DNA of 64,000 nt, from NCBI RefSeq assembly GCF_007993865.1, contig NZ_VIUH01000001.1:62001-126000 (forward strand). Direction: 5' to 3'. Shown here piece by piece: positions 1-8,837 of this stretch. A program made the position numbers and the translations under genes. A model generated the notes under the pieces. It did not search any database. It worked only from the letters and a program-made list of their open reading frames with translations, and was not told where the DNA came from. Source of the DNA: Pseudomonas sp. SJZ079. GTDB taxonomy: Bacteria > Pseudomonadota > Gammaproteobacteria > Pseudomonadales > Pseudomonadaceae. Numbering within the stretch: position 1 is the stretch's first letter; each line of letters opens with the position of its first letter.

Positions 1-1001
1 AGCTGTTGCACGGTGCCGTCCACCGGGGCGGTGAGGCGCATCAGGCGGTCGCGTTGCTCGGCCTTTTTCAGTTCCTGGGTCAGGGCGGCGGCGCGTTGTT
101 GGGATTCGTGCTGCAGGTCGAGCATGGCCCGACGAGTCTGGGCGAGCACGCTGCGCTGCTGGCTCTCGGCGGCTTTCTTAGCGGCGCTGAGTTCGCGTAC
201 CCGCGACTGCTGGATGGCCAGTTCGCGCTCCTGGTCGAGCAGCGTCTGCTGCTTTTCCAGGTAGGCGTGTTTGGCGACGAACTGCTTGTCCAGCAGGCGC
301 TTGTAGTCGGCGGCCAGTTCGCGGGTGATCGGCAGGCTTTGCTGCAGAGAGGCGACGCTGCTTTGCGCTGATTGGATTTCCGCGCTGCGCTGCTCGATTG
401 CAGCCTGTCCCTGGTCGAGGGCGCTGCGCAGCTCCAGGTACTGGCCTTGCAGCCAGCGCTGGGCGGCCAGTTGCTGTTCGGCGCGGGCCTGGGGGATGAG
501 CGCGGCCAGGCTGGTGGGTTCGTTGTTGTGTTGAATGGCGTCGAGCAACGCGGTGGCGCGGGCGCTGTCGACTTGGGCGGCGAGCAGGTCGCTGCTGAGT
601 CGATCGACATCGGCACCGGTGATCTGCCCGTCCAGCTCCACCAACAGTTCGCCAGCCTTGACCTGCTGGCCGTCGTAGACGTGGATGGCCTTAACCACCG
701 CCACGTCGCTGGGCTGGATGATCTTGCTCTTGCCGCTGGGCACTATCTTGCCGCTGGCGGTGGCGACCACGTCGATCTCGCCGACGCAGGCCCAGAGCAA
801 CGCCAGGGCGGCAAAGGCCATGATGCTCCATTGGATGGTGCGCGGCGCTGGGTGCACCGGCTTGTCCTGCAGGGCCAGGGCGGCCGGCAGAAACTGCACC
901 TCGTGGCGCAATCGTGCGGGTGCGTCCATGGCCTGGCGATTGCGCCAAGCATGGCGCCAAGCCTGGCGGTAGCGGTTGAGCAGCTCACGCTTGGCACTCA
1001 T
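1..1001 (-). CDS. HlyD-family type I secretion adaptor (partial)
   Basis: Periplasmic adaptor (membrane fusion protein) of a type I secretion system; it would dock on the ABC exporter encoded just upstream and reach a TolC-type outer-membrane channel. The frame opens at the ATG ending at 1001 and stays open to the window edge, so about 333 codons are visible and the C-terminus is missing (family usually 400-480 residues). Visible parts: a basic cytoplasmic tail (residues 1-55), one membrane segment (about 57-74), the first lipoyl-like half with [14 protein letters not shown] (84-97), a long Gln/Ala/Leu-rich coiled-coil hairpin (about 110-320), and the start of the returning lipoyl half (APVDGTVQ) at the edge. 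The start overlaps the stop of the exporter gene by 4 bases (ATGA), so the two are translationally coupled. No TolC gene is visible here. Confidence 0.9.
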   Translation of the reverse strand, partial: MSAKRELLNRYRQAWRHAWRNRQAMDAPARLRHEVQFLPAALALQDKPVHPAPRTIQWSIMAFAALALLWACVGEIDVVATASGKIVPSGKSKIIQPSDVAVVKAIHVYDGQQVKAGELLVELDGQITGADVDRLSSDLLAAQVDSARATALLDAIQHNNEPTSLAALIPQARAEQQLAAQRWLQGQYLELRSALDQGQAAIEQRSAEIQSAQSSVASLQQSLPITRELAADYKRLLDKQFVAKHAYLEKQQTLLDQERELAIQQSRVRELSAAKKAAESQQRSVLAQTRRAMLDLQHESQQRAAALTQELKKAEQRDRLMRLTAPVDGTVQQ

Positions 1002-3148
1002 GCGGCACCGCCTTGCTGCAGACGGTGCAGGCGCGAATAGTGGCCGGCCTGATGCTCCAGTAGCTCGGCGTGGCTGCCCTGCTCGACTATCTGCCCGCGG
1101 TCCATCACCAGGATACGGTTGGCGTCGCGCACTGCGCTCAGACGGTGAGCGATGATGATCACCGTGCGGCCCTTACAGATGCTTTGCATGTTCTGCTGGA
1201 TGATGCGCTCGGACTCGTAGTCCAGGGCGCTGGTGGCTTCGTCGAAGATCAGGATGCGCGGGTTGCCGATCAGCGCGCGGGCGATGGCGATGCGCTGGCG
1301 TTGGCCGCCGGACAGCGAGGCGCCATGCTCGCCGACCACGGTGTCGTAGCCTTCCGGCAGTTCGAGGATAAAGTCATGGGCGCCGGCCAGCTTGGCCACC
1401 TGAATCACCCGCTCGATGGGCGTGCCGGGGTCGGTCAGGGCGATGTTTTCGCGAATGCTGCGGGCGAACAGCATGTTGTCCTGCAGCACCACGCCGATCT
1501 GCCGGCGCAGGGAGGAGACATCGGCTAGGGCCAGGTCCATGCCATCGACCAGCACGCGGCCGCGCTCGGGGGTGTAGAGGCGCTGCAGCAGCCGGGTCAA
1601 GGTGCTTTTGCCGGAACCGGAGCGGCCGACCACGCCGATCACCTCGCCGGCCTGGATGCTCAGGCTGATGCCGCGCAATACTTCGGAGCCATCCGGGCGA
1701 TAGCGGAACTGCACTTGATCGAATTCGATGGTGCCCTTGAGCGGCGGCAGCGCACTGCGCGAGTCCTGGGACAGTTCGGTGCGGCTGTTGAGGATGTCGC
1801 CCAGGCGTTGCACCGACACCCCGGTCTGCTGGAAGTTGGTCCACAGCTGGGCCAGGCGCATGATCGGCTGCGACACCCGGCCGGCGAGCATATTGAAGGC
1901 GATCAGCTGACCGACCGAGAGGTCGCCGTCGATCACCAGCCGCGCGCCCAGCCAGAGGGTGGCGACGGTGACCAGCTTGCCGATCAGGCCGACGCTTTCG
2001 TTGGCCAGGGTGGAGAGGGTCTGGGTCTTGAAACTGGCGGCGACATAGCCGGCCAGCTGGTTGTCCCACTTGCGGCTGATCTGCGGCTCCACCGCCATGG
2101 ATTTGAGGGTGTCGATGCCGTTGACCGTCTCCACCAGAAACGCCTGGTTCTCCGCGCCACGGCTAAAGCTTTCGTTCAGACGCGCGCGCAATACTGGGGT
2201 GATCAACAAAGAAACAATGAAGTACAGCGGCAGGGACAGCAGCACGATCAGGGTCAGCCAGCCGCTGTAGACGAACATCACGGCGATGAACACCACCGAG
2301 AACAGCACGTCCAGCACCAGGGTGATGGCGTTGCCGGTGAGGAAGCTGCGGATGTTTTCCAGCTCGCGCACCCGCGCCACCGAGTCGCCGACCCGGCGGG
2401 CCTGAAAGTAAGCCAGCGGCAGGCTCACCAGATGACGGAACAAGCGCGAGCCCAGCTCCACATCGATGCGGCTGGCGGTGTGGGCGAACACGTAGGTGCG
2501 CAGGCCGCTGAGCAGGGTTTCGAACAGCATGATGCCGAGCAGGCCTATGGCCAGTACATCCAGGGTGCTGAGACCGCGATGCACCAGCACCTTGTCCATC
2601 ACCACCTGAAAAAACAGCGGCGTCAGCAGCGCGAAAACATTGAGTACGAAGGACACCAGCAGTACTTCGCCGAGCAGCTTGCGGTACTTGACGATGGCCG
2701 GGATGAACCAGCTGAAGTCGAAGCGGGCCAGCTCGCCGGCCTGCGAAGCCTCGGAGCGCAGCAGAATCAGCTCGCCGTTCCAGCGCGCCTGCAGATCCTC
2801 GAAACTCAGCACCTCGGGGCGTTGCGTTTGCGGGTCGTGGATCAGGACTTTGCCGTCATCCAGCCGCGCGATGATGAAGAAGCGGCCGTCATTATCCGCA
2901 GCCAGCGCCGGCAGCGGTGTGTGCGCCAGGCGCTCGAGCTTAGTGCGAACGGCCTTGGCTTTTAGACCAAGTTTCTTGGCGGCCAGCAACAATTCGGCGC
3001 AACCAAACTGGTGGCCATCTTCGGCAAACTCATGGACCAGTTGTTCGGGGGAAGCGGCGACATTATGAAAGCGCGCGAGCATGACCAAGGCGGCCAGGCC
3101 GGTGTCGACCTCAGGTAAAACGCCTGATTCAATGGTTTCGTCTGACAT
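998..3148 (-). CDS. Type I secretion ABC transporter (HlyB type)
   Basis: Inner-membrane permease/ATPase that exports an RTX-like substrate straight to the outside together with the HlyD adaptor. Residues about 15-130 form a C39-peptidase-like domain; the segment [17 protein letters not shown] aligns with the peptidase motif but has no catalytic Cys, as in HlyB, so it should bind rather than cleave substrate. The ABC membrane domain spans about 150-430. The nucleotide-binding domain has Walker [10 protein letters not shown] (near 508), signature LSGGQRQR (near 611) and Walker [13 protein letters not shown] (near 630). The start at 3148 (MSDETIE) is preceded by AAGGA at a 6-base gap; the longer frame from 3196 has no comparable site. 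The exported protein is not in the window. A LapB-like or toxin exporter are both possible; the N-terminus favours the RTX-toxin HlyB type. Confidence 0.92.
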   Translation of the reverse strand: MSDETIESGVLPEVDTGLAALVMLARFHNVAASPEQLVHEFAEDGHQFGCAELLLAAKKLGLKAKAVRTKLERLAHTPLPALAADNDGRFFIIARLDDGKVLIHDPQTQRPEVLSFEDLQARWNGELILLRSEASQAGELARFDFSWFIPAIVKYRKLLGEVLLVSFVLNVFALLTPLFFQVVMDKVLVHRGLSTLDVLAIGLLGIMLFETLLSGLRTYVFAHTASRIDVELGSRLFRHLVSLPLAYFQARRVGDSVARVRELENIRSFLTGNAITLVLDVLFSVVFIAVMFVYSGWLTLIVLLSLPLYFIVSLLITPVLRARLNESFSRGAENQAFLVETVNGIDTLKSMAVEPQISRKWDNQLAGYVAASFKTQTLSTLANESVGLIGKLVTVATLWLGARLVIDGDLSVGQLIAFNMLAGRVSQPIMRLAQLWTNFQQTGVSVQRLGDILNSRTELSQDSRSALPPLKGTIEFDQVQFRYRPDGSEVLRGISLSIQAGEVIGVVGRSGSGKSTLTRLLQRLYTPERGRVLVDGMDLALADVSSLRRQIGVVLQDNMLFARSIRENIALTDPGTPIERVIQVAKLAGAHDFILELPEGYDTVVGEHGASLSGGQRQRIAIARALIGNPRILIFDEATSALDYESERIIQQNMQSICKGRTVIIIAHRLSAVRDANRILVMDRGQIVEQGSHAELLEHQAGHYSRLHRLQQGGAA

Positions 3149-3207
3149 CTGCATTCCTTTGCACCGAACTGGCCTCCAACGAGGCGTTGCCGACAATCAG
3201 CCGAGCT

Positions 3208-3236
3208 AATCTACTGGTCAGTCAATACGCTGACAA
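3208..3236 (-). promoter_or_regulatory. Candidate sigma70 promoter of the type I secretion operon
   Basis: On the minus strand, TTGTCA (3236-3231) and TAGATT (3213-3208) are separated by 17 bases and lie 60 bases before the ABC exporter start. Both hexamers match consensus in four or more positions. This is a pattern match only. Confidence 0.45.
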
Positions 3237-3683
3237 GAAAATCCATGTTGAAGAGCAGATAGGCATAAGCAATTCTGAGAGAGTCTTCGCAGACTAACTA
3301 AGGGGACGTCATCCAGAGGACGGGGTTGCTCTGTATGCTGCGCTTTTTAAATCCAAATGCTCTTGGATGGAAAGGGCTCTGGCTGATCCGAGGTGCATGC
3401 CAGCGCTCGCGACAGCTCTCCGCCCCGACTGGCGTAAACCTAACTCCTCCGCTAAGAACCAGCTGAAAGCGCTAGTTGTGATCTCTCAGTAGGTTGTTCA
3501 TCCGGGGCATTCCCGAAGTTCTTGAAGCGCGACGAGTTATCACGGGCTATGGCCCGGAGCGGCAACGCCGTATTGAGGTTTCAGCGCCAACTTTGACTGA
3601 TCGAGCCCGTCACACAGAGCCCTAGCAATGCCCGCGCAGCAGCAGAAACGCTTTCGCTATACCGCACCGTTTAAACCGCGAGC
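3237..3683. other. Non-coding stretch, no supported gene
   Basis: Between the exporter promoter and the terminator at 3691 no frame has a start with a ribosome site or a recognisable product. A small hairpin (CGGGC-TATG-GCCCG, 3543-3556) and a weak ATCCAA/TTGGAT pair (3351-3368) are visible. The stretch is less GC-rich than its surroundings in places (3225-3300). It could hold regulatory DNA or an RNA; nothing in it identifies one. Confidence 0.5.
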
Positions 3684-3715
3684 AAAAAAACCGCGACCCT
3701 TGGGTCGCGGTTTTT
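3684..3715. terminator. Bidirectional intrinsic terminator
   Basis: Perfect 9-base inverted repeat CCGCGACCC/GGGTCGCGG at 3691-3710, flanked by A7 on the left and T5 on the right. It lies 30 bases past the stop of the RND transporter gene (minus strand), whose transcript would end in the U run read from the left-hand A tract. Confidence 0.9.
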
Positions 3716-3739
3716 CACAGGGGTGACTGCGAATCAGGC

Positions 3740-6094
3740 TCAGGCCTTATTGCGCAGTTTCTCCGGGTTGATCAGGAAGCGTGCCAGAGCAGGCAGCAGC
3801 CAGATCGCCCCGATCATGTTCCAGAGGAACATAAAGGTCAGCATCAGCCCCATATCCGCCTGGAACTTGATCGCCGAGAAGATCCAGGTTGCCACCCCGA
3901 TCGCCAGACAGACGCCGGTGAACAGCACGGCCTTACCGGTCGACTTGAGGGTCTCGTAGTAGGCTTCCTGCAACGACAGTCCTTGGCGCAGGTAGGTTTC
4001 CAGTCGACTGTAGATATAGATGCCGTAATCGACACCGATACCCACGCCGAGGGCAATCACCGGCAGGGTCGCCACCTTCACGCCAATGCCCATATAGGCC
4101 ATCAGCGCGTTACCCAGTACCGACGTCAGCACCAGCGGCAAGATGACACAGAGCGTGGCGGCCACTGAGCGGAACGTCAGCAGGCACATGATGCTCACGG
4201 CCGCATAGACCGCCACCAGCATGGTGGTTTCGGACGCCGCGATCACCTCGTTGGTGGCCGCTTCAATACCAGCGTTACCCGCCGCCAGGATGAACTGCAG
4301 GTCGTCCTTGTTGTTTTCCTTGGCGAAGGCCTCGACCACCTTGACCGTACGCTCCAGCGTTTCTGCCTTGTGGTCATTGAGGAACACCAACACCGGTGCC
4401 ACCGAGCAATCGGCGTTGTACAAGCCATCGGCACGGGCAATCGAGTTGTTCAGCACATCCTGGTTGCGCGACAAGGTCTCCCATTTCAGGTTGCCCTCGT
4501 TCATCCCTTTGATCACCTGACGCGATACCGTGACCATGGAAATGGCCGACTGCACGCCTTCGGTGTTTTCCATCTTCCACATCAGCTCATCCATGGCTGA
4601 CAGTGCCTGATAGGAGGAGCAACGCTCGGGCCCGCTTTTAACCATCACCACCAGCACATCGGAACTGGTCGAATAGTTGCGGATGACGAAATCGTTATCC
4701 AGGTTGTAACGCGAATCCGGATGCAGTTCGGGCGCGCCCTGATCGAGGTCGCCGATCTTCAGGTTCTGGCCATACCAGATACCGCCCCCCAAAGCACCCA
4801 GGGCAATGACCACGGAAATCGGTGCGATCATCGGATGGGCGAAATTGGAGACCAGGCGCCAGATTGGGTGATCCTTGACCGCATCCTCACGGCTGATCCT
4901 TACCGCCTTCTTGCCAATACCGATGTAGGAAATCATCACTGGCAGGAGGATCAGGTTGGTCAGGATGATGACCGCCACACCCATCGAAGCACCAATGGCC
5001 AACTCACGGATTACACCGATATCGATAAGCAGCAAGGTCACGAAACCCACGGCATCCGAGAGCAGCGCCACTAGACCGGGGATGAACAACTGGCGGAAGG
5101 CCATCCGCGCGGCAGACAAGGAGTCGGTCGCCTCGCCGGAGGCCATGGCAATGCCGTTGATCTTCTGCACACCATGGGAAATGCCGATGGCGAAGACCAG
5201 GAACGGCACCAGCATCGAGTAAGGGTCGAGACCGAAACCAAGGGTATGCAGCAAGCCCAGCTGCCAGATCACCGCAATCAGCGTGGCGACAATGACCGCC
5301 AGCGCACTCTTGAAGCAATGGGTGAACCACAGCAGGAGGACGAAGGTAATCCCGATGGCCACGGCAAAGAACAGCGCAACACCGACCAGACCATCGATCA
5401 GGTCGCCCACCTTCTTGGCAAAACCGATGACATGGACCTTAATATTGGGGTTTTGCGCCTGGTATTTCTCGCGAATCTTCTCCTCCAACTCATGGGAGAA
5501 CTTCTGGTAATCCAGGGGGATCAGCTTGCTCTGGTCGTTAGGATCCGGATACGACTCCAGCAGCGGCACATCGACAATGCTCGACTTGAAGTTGTTCGCC
5601 ACCAAGCGACCGACTTGCCCGGACTTGAGAATATTGCTGCGCAACTCCTCGAGGCTGTTCGAGGAGCCATCGTAGGTTTGTGGAATCACCTCACCACCGG
5701 CGAAGCCTTCCTCGGTCACTTCGGTCCAGCGTACGCTCGGGCTCCACAGTGACTTCAGGCCGGAACGATCCACACCGGGAATATAAAAGGCTTCGTCGTT
5801 GATCTGACGCAGCGTCTCCATGTACTCCTTGGAGAAGATGTCGCCTTCGACCGCCTCTACGGAAATTCGTACGGTGTTGCCCAGGTTGGCCAGGTCATTG
5901 CGATGCTCGAGCATCTTCTGGATATAGGGATGTCCCAGCGGAATCATCTTCTCGAAGCTGGTTTGCGGACGCACCTGCGAAGCCTGGTAGAACAGGAAAA
6001 CACTGATGATCAGGCACAGCAGAATCACCGCAGGACGGTTGTTGAAGATCAACCGTTCCAGGAAAGACGCAGGTTGTTGTTGATGCTTACTCAT
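3740..6094 (-). CDS. RND/MMPL-family inner-membrane transporter
   Basis: Predicted proton-driven exporter of hydrophobic molecules, 784 residues, of the MMPL/HpnN-like branch of the RND superfamily. Two repeats are visible: a first membrane helix (about 17-32), a large extracytoplasmic loop to about 235, a block of helices (236-420), a helix near 435, a second large loop, and a final helix block (about 630-770). The motif GVGIGVDYGIYIYSR near residue 683 is the conserved proton-relay-type helix of the second repeat. A GGGAG ribosome site sits 7 bases before the ATG. It follows the YCF48-like gene after 18 bases, so the two are surely co-transcribed, and a strong terminator follows. Substrate is unknown. 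Its conserved neighbours (YCF48-like, DUF1329, DUF1302) suggest it is the inner-membrane motor of an envelope transport set; that is inference. Confidence 0.88.
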   Translation of the reverse strand: MSKHQQQPASFLERLIFNNRPAVILLCLIISVFLFYQASQVRPQTSFEKMIPLGHPYIQKMLEHRNDLANLGNTVRISVEAVEGDIFSKEYMETLRQINDEAFYIPGVDRSGLKSLWSPSVRWTEVTEEGFAGGEVIPQTYDGSSNSLEELRSNILKSGQVGRLVANNFKSSIVDVPLLESYPDPNDQSKLIPLDYQKFSHELEEKIREKYQAQNPNIKVHVIGFAKKVGDLIDGLVGVALFFAVAIGITFVLLLWFTHCFKSALAVIVATLIAVIWQLGLLHTLGFGLDPYSMLVPFLVFAIGISHGVQKINGIAMASGEATDSLSAARMAFRQLFIPGLVALLSDAVGFVTLLLIDIGVIRELAIGASMGVAVIILTNLILLPVMISYIGIGKKAVRISREDAVKDHPIWRLVSNFAHPMIAPISVVIALGALGGGIWYGQNLKIGDLDQGAPELHPDSRYNLDNDFVIRNYSTSSDVLVVMVKSGPERCSSYQALSAMDELMWKMENTEGVQSAISMVTVSRQVIKGMNEGNLKWETLSRNQDVLNNSIARADGLYNADCSVAPVLVFLNDHKAETLERTVKVVEAFAKENNKDDLQFILAAGNAGIEAATNEVIAASETTMLVAVYAAVSIMCLLTFRSVAATLCVILPLVLTSVLGNALMAYMGIGVKVATLPVIALGVGIGVDYGIYIYSRLETYLRQGLSLQEAYYETLKSTGKAVLFTGVCLAIGVATWIFSAIKFQADMGLMLTFMFLWNMIGAIWLLPALARFLINPEKLRNKA

Positions 6095-6112
6095 GCAAAC
6101 GCTCCCGGCTTA

Positions 6113-7204
6113 TTATTGTTGGCCCAGATCGGCGCCAGTTGGCGAAGCGACATGCACGCCGCCCTGCCCCACCAGAATCAGGTTGCCGTTATCCACTGCG
6201 GTCACGCCGGCCAGCGAAAGCCGGTCGGCGCGGTTGACCAAATTAAAGGTACGCCCGTGATCCGTGCTCTTCAGCACGGTACCGCTATGCCCGACCACCA
6301 CGATCGAGCCATCGGCCAACAAGTTGCCGTCGGCCAGACCGAACTTCAGCGGTCCATTGTTCGGGGTATTCAGTTCGATCTGCTCCCAGCTATCGCCAAA
6401 GTCGGCAGAGCGGAACAGATGACCACGCAGGCCATAAACCAGCAGGGTGCCGGCTTCATTCGTGCCCAGGGCACCGAACAAGGAGCCTTCGTACGGGCCT
6501 TTGAGGGTTTCCCAGGTTTGCCCCCAATCGGCCGAGCGGAACATGCTGCCCAATTCACCAACAACAAATAGCCCGGAATCCTTGACTGCGACGATGGCAT
6601 TCAGGTGATAGCCATCTTCATTGTCCAGACGGTCACTGACATCCTCCCAGCTTGCCCCACCATCGGTGGTTGCCAGTAAAGCGCCATAGGCGCCGACGGC
6701 ATAACCGGTATTGAGGTCTTTGAACCAGACGTCGAGCAGCGGCGCTTCACGCTCCAGGTCTTCGAACTGCTTGACCCAGGTCAGACCGCCATCGCTGCTG
6801 GCGAGGATTTGTGCGTCGTGGCCTACCGCCCAGCCATGCTGGTCATCGACAAAGAACAACGCAGTGAGCAACTGCTTGGTCGGCACCTTGGCTTGCGTCC
6901 AAGTGGCACCGTTGTCATCGGAGTAAAGGATATGACCGCGATCACCCACCACCACCAGACGTTTGCCGACGCTGGCAACATCCAACAGCAGGCTTTTTAC
7001 CGCCTTGGGTGACTCGATGGAGTAATTAGCAGCTGAGCCGGCGGCAGTTTGCGCCTGCAGTGGTGTAGCGATAAAAGTCAGCATCGACAGCACACTGCAC
7101 AGCGAGAGTGCTTTAGCCAGCGGCGAGTGGACGCACAACACCGGAGCGCGGAACAATCCCGCGGCATGACCGGCCAGGGTGCGCCGCATGACGGGCTCAC
7201 TCAT
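6113..7204 (-). CDS. YCF48-like / Asp-box beta-propeller periplasmic protein
   Basis: Predicted exported beta-propeller of 363 residues. It contains at least six Asp-box repeats of the form S/T-x-D-x-G-x-S/T-W/F: YSDDNGATW, ASSDGGLTW, ATTDGGASW, RSADWGQTW, RSADFGDSW and KSTDHGRTF, spaced 40-50 residues apart as in YCF48/BNR propellers. The N-terminus is long (about 52 residues) and ends in a signal-like hydrophobic run followed by PLQAQ, a plausible cleavage site. The ATG is preceded by AAAGGGGAAGGTAT. YCF48 itself is a photosystem II assembly factor, but this organism shows no sign of photosynthesis, so that name should not be read as function. Placed 18 bases before the RND gene, it may serve as a periplasmic partner of that transporter. 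Confidence 0.85.
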   Translation of the reverse strand: MSEPVMRRTLAGHAAGLFRAPVLCVHSPLAKALSLCSVLSMLTFIATPLQAQTAAGSAANYSIESPKAVKSLLLDVASVGKRLVVVGDRGHILYSDDNGATWTQAKVPTKQLLTALFFVDDQHGWAVGHDAQILASSDGGLTWVKQFEDLEREAPLLDVWFKDLNTGYAVGAYGALLATTDGGASWEDVSDRLDNEDGYHLNAIVAVKDSGLFVVGELGSMFRSADWGQTWETLKGPYEGSLFGALGTNEAGTLLVYGLRGHLFRSADFGDSWEQIELNTPNNGPLKFGLADGNLLADGSIVVVGHSGTVLKSTDHGRTFNLVNRADRLSLAGVTAVDNGNLILVGQGGVHVASPTGADLGQQ

Positions 7205-7354
7205 ATACCTTCCCCTTTATTGTTATAGCTGGTACTGCCATTTAGCAGGCCGCCTATGCTATCGAGCTTTAGAAAGGCCTGACAATCAGTGAGACGTTAT
7301 GTTTTGTTAAGGCAAACCCGCGTGATTGACCGCCCATTCGACTCGCGAATGCAC

Positions 7355-7382
7355 AAAGGCCGCTACAACTGTAGCGGCCTTT
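7355..7382. terminator. Intrinsic terminator after the DUF1329 gene
   Basis: Perfect 12-base inverted repeat AAAGGCCGCTAC/GTAGCGGCCTTT around an AACT loop, 20 bases beyond the DUF1329 stop. It separates the DUF1302-DUF1329 pair from the YCF48-RND pair, so the second pair needs read-through or its own promoter in 7205-7354. Confidence 0.8.
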
Positions 7383-7401
7383 GGCCAAGACTACCTAACC
7401 T

Positions 7402-8772
7402 TTAACGGGTCCCGCGTCGACGCAGGGCGGCCGGTTTGAAGTAACCGTCGTCTGGAATCGGCTGACTGAAGTCGATGGTGTTCGACTCTTCGTTGTCCAG
7501 GTTCTGTACGTGGTAACGACGCGCCTGCAAATCGTGGAACACATCCAGCGCCGACCAGGTGGTCGGCAGATCGTAGTAGTTCTTCAGATAGGCAATCGAC
7601 ACACGCCACAGCTCGCCACGACCGTCGTACTGATCGACTACCGCCGCTTGCCAGCTGTCCTCGTCGAGGTACAGGGTGCGCTTGGAGTAGATATGACGGG
7701 CGCCGGGCTTCAACGTGCCCTCTACGACCCACACACGGTGCAGCTCGTTGCGCGTTACTGCCGGGTTCAAGTGGCCAACCTGCAGCAGGTCTGCGTACTT
7801 GATCTCCGGGCTGGTGACTTTGTAGTTGTTGTACGGAATGTAAATTTCCTTCTTACCCACCAATTTCCAGTCGTAACGATCTGGAGCACCGTTGAACATA
7901 TCGGTGTCGTCGGCGGTACGCAGGCCATCGGCTGCGGCGATCGGCGTGTCATACGCCAGGTTCGGCGCGCGACGTACGCGACGCTGGCCGGCGTTGTAGC
8001 CCCAGGCCTGGCGAGGCTCTTTCACCTGATCCAGGGTTTCATGCACCAGCACCGCACCACCGGCCAGGCGTGCCGGGCTCTTGGTGAAGGACAGGTAGTA
8101 GAACATGATGTTGTTCATGTTGGCGTACGAGCCCTTCGGGTCGTAGAACTTGAACAGGGCTTCCTGCTGCGAGGTTACCAGCGAGTAGGCGCCATTGCGC
8201 TGCACCGCCACTTCAGAGGCACGGCGCACGATATAGCTGCCGCGATAGCGGGTGATGTGGTTCCACAGCGCCTCGACCCCATTCTGCGGAATCGGGAACG
8301 GGATGCCGCCGTAGGCGTCGGAGAAACCATTACCACCGTCCAGCAGCTTGGCGCTGGTGGCGTTCTTGATGCTGTTGTCGTAGACCCACTGTGGCGCCGA
8401 GCCGGAGCGACGGGTCTGATACACCGGCATCTGGTAGCTGTTCGGGTAGGTGTTGAACAGCGCAATCTGACCGGCCGTCAGGTTGTCTTTGTACTGTTCC
8501 AGGTTGGCCTTGGTGATGGTGAACAGTGGCGTGTCGCCGGCAAATGGGTCCGAATGGTGTTGCCCCGCGCCCTTGTAGTCGGCAGGCGCCTTGGTGATAC
8601 CGCCAGTCCACTCCGGAATGGTACCCGCGGCATTACCCGCCTTCTCGGCACCAAAGGGTGTCAGGCTCGCGCCCAGCTTGGCCGCTTCTTGTGGCGAAAC
8701 CGCCGCCAGCGCGCTACCTGCAGACAGTGCCAGCGCAATGGCAGCCCCCATCAGCGTGTGTTTTATCAACAT
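7402..8772 (-). CDS. DUF1329 periplasmic protein
   Basis: Exported protein of unknown function, 456 residues from the ATG at 8772 (MLIKHTLMGAAIALALSAGS, a classic signal peptide ending near SALA). GGAG lies 7 bases upstream, which decides this start over the longer frame from 8805. Mature residues begin with the family's typical segment LGASLTPFGAEKAGNAAG and GTIPEWTGGI. To my knowledge DUF1329 is grouped with LolA/LolB-like lipid-binding folds, which would fit a periplasmic lipid carrier; the sequence alone does not prove this. It lies 65 bases after the DUF1302 gene and before a strong terminator. Together with DUF1302 and the RND transporter it forms a gene set that recurs across pseudomonads and related bacteria. 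Confidence 0.88.
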   Translation of the reverse strand: MLIKHTLMGAAIALALSAGSALAAVSPQEAAKLGASLTPFGAEKAGNAAGTIPEWTGGITKAPADYKGAGQHHSDPFAGDTPLFTITKANLEQYKDNLTAGQIALFNTYPNSYQMPVYQTRRSGSAPQWVYDNSIKNATSAKLLDGGNGFSDAYGGIPFPIPQNGVEALWNHITRYRGSYIVRRASEVAVQRNGAYSLVTSQQEALFKFYDPKGSYANMNNIMFYYLSFTKSPARLAGGAVLVHETLDQVKEPRQAWGYNAGQRRVRRAPNLAYDTPIAAADGLRTADDTDMFNGAPDRYDWKLVGKKEIYIPYNNYKVTSPEIKYADLLQVGHLNPAVTRNELHRVWVVEGTLKPGARHIYSKRTLYLDEDSWQAAVVDQYDGRGELWRVSIAYLKNYYDLPTTWSALDVFHDLQARRYHVQNLDNEESNTIDFSQPIPDDGYFKPAALRRRGTR

Positions 8773-8793
8773 TGTGATCTCCGTGATAAATCG

Positions 8794-8819
8794 TCGGGCG
8801 TCCACCCGCGGGCGCCCGA
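8794..8819. other. Intercistronic hairpin between DUF1302 and DUF1329 genes
   Basis: Inverted repeat TCGGGCG/CGCCCGA with a 12-base GC-rich interior, without a U run. It more likely stabilises or separates the two parts of the message than terminates it. Confidence 0.4.
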
Positions 8820-8837
8820 TAGGGTTCTGGTTAAGGC

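Noticed and set aside
1715..2965. Long open frame on the plus strand opposite the ABC exporter (416 codons)
   Set aside because: It is the complement of a strongly conserved ABC transporter gene, is rich in Gln/His/Arg as expected of GC-rich shadows, and has no ribosome site.
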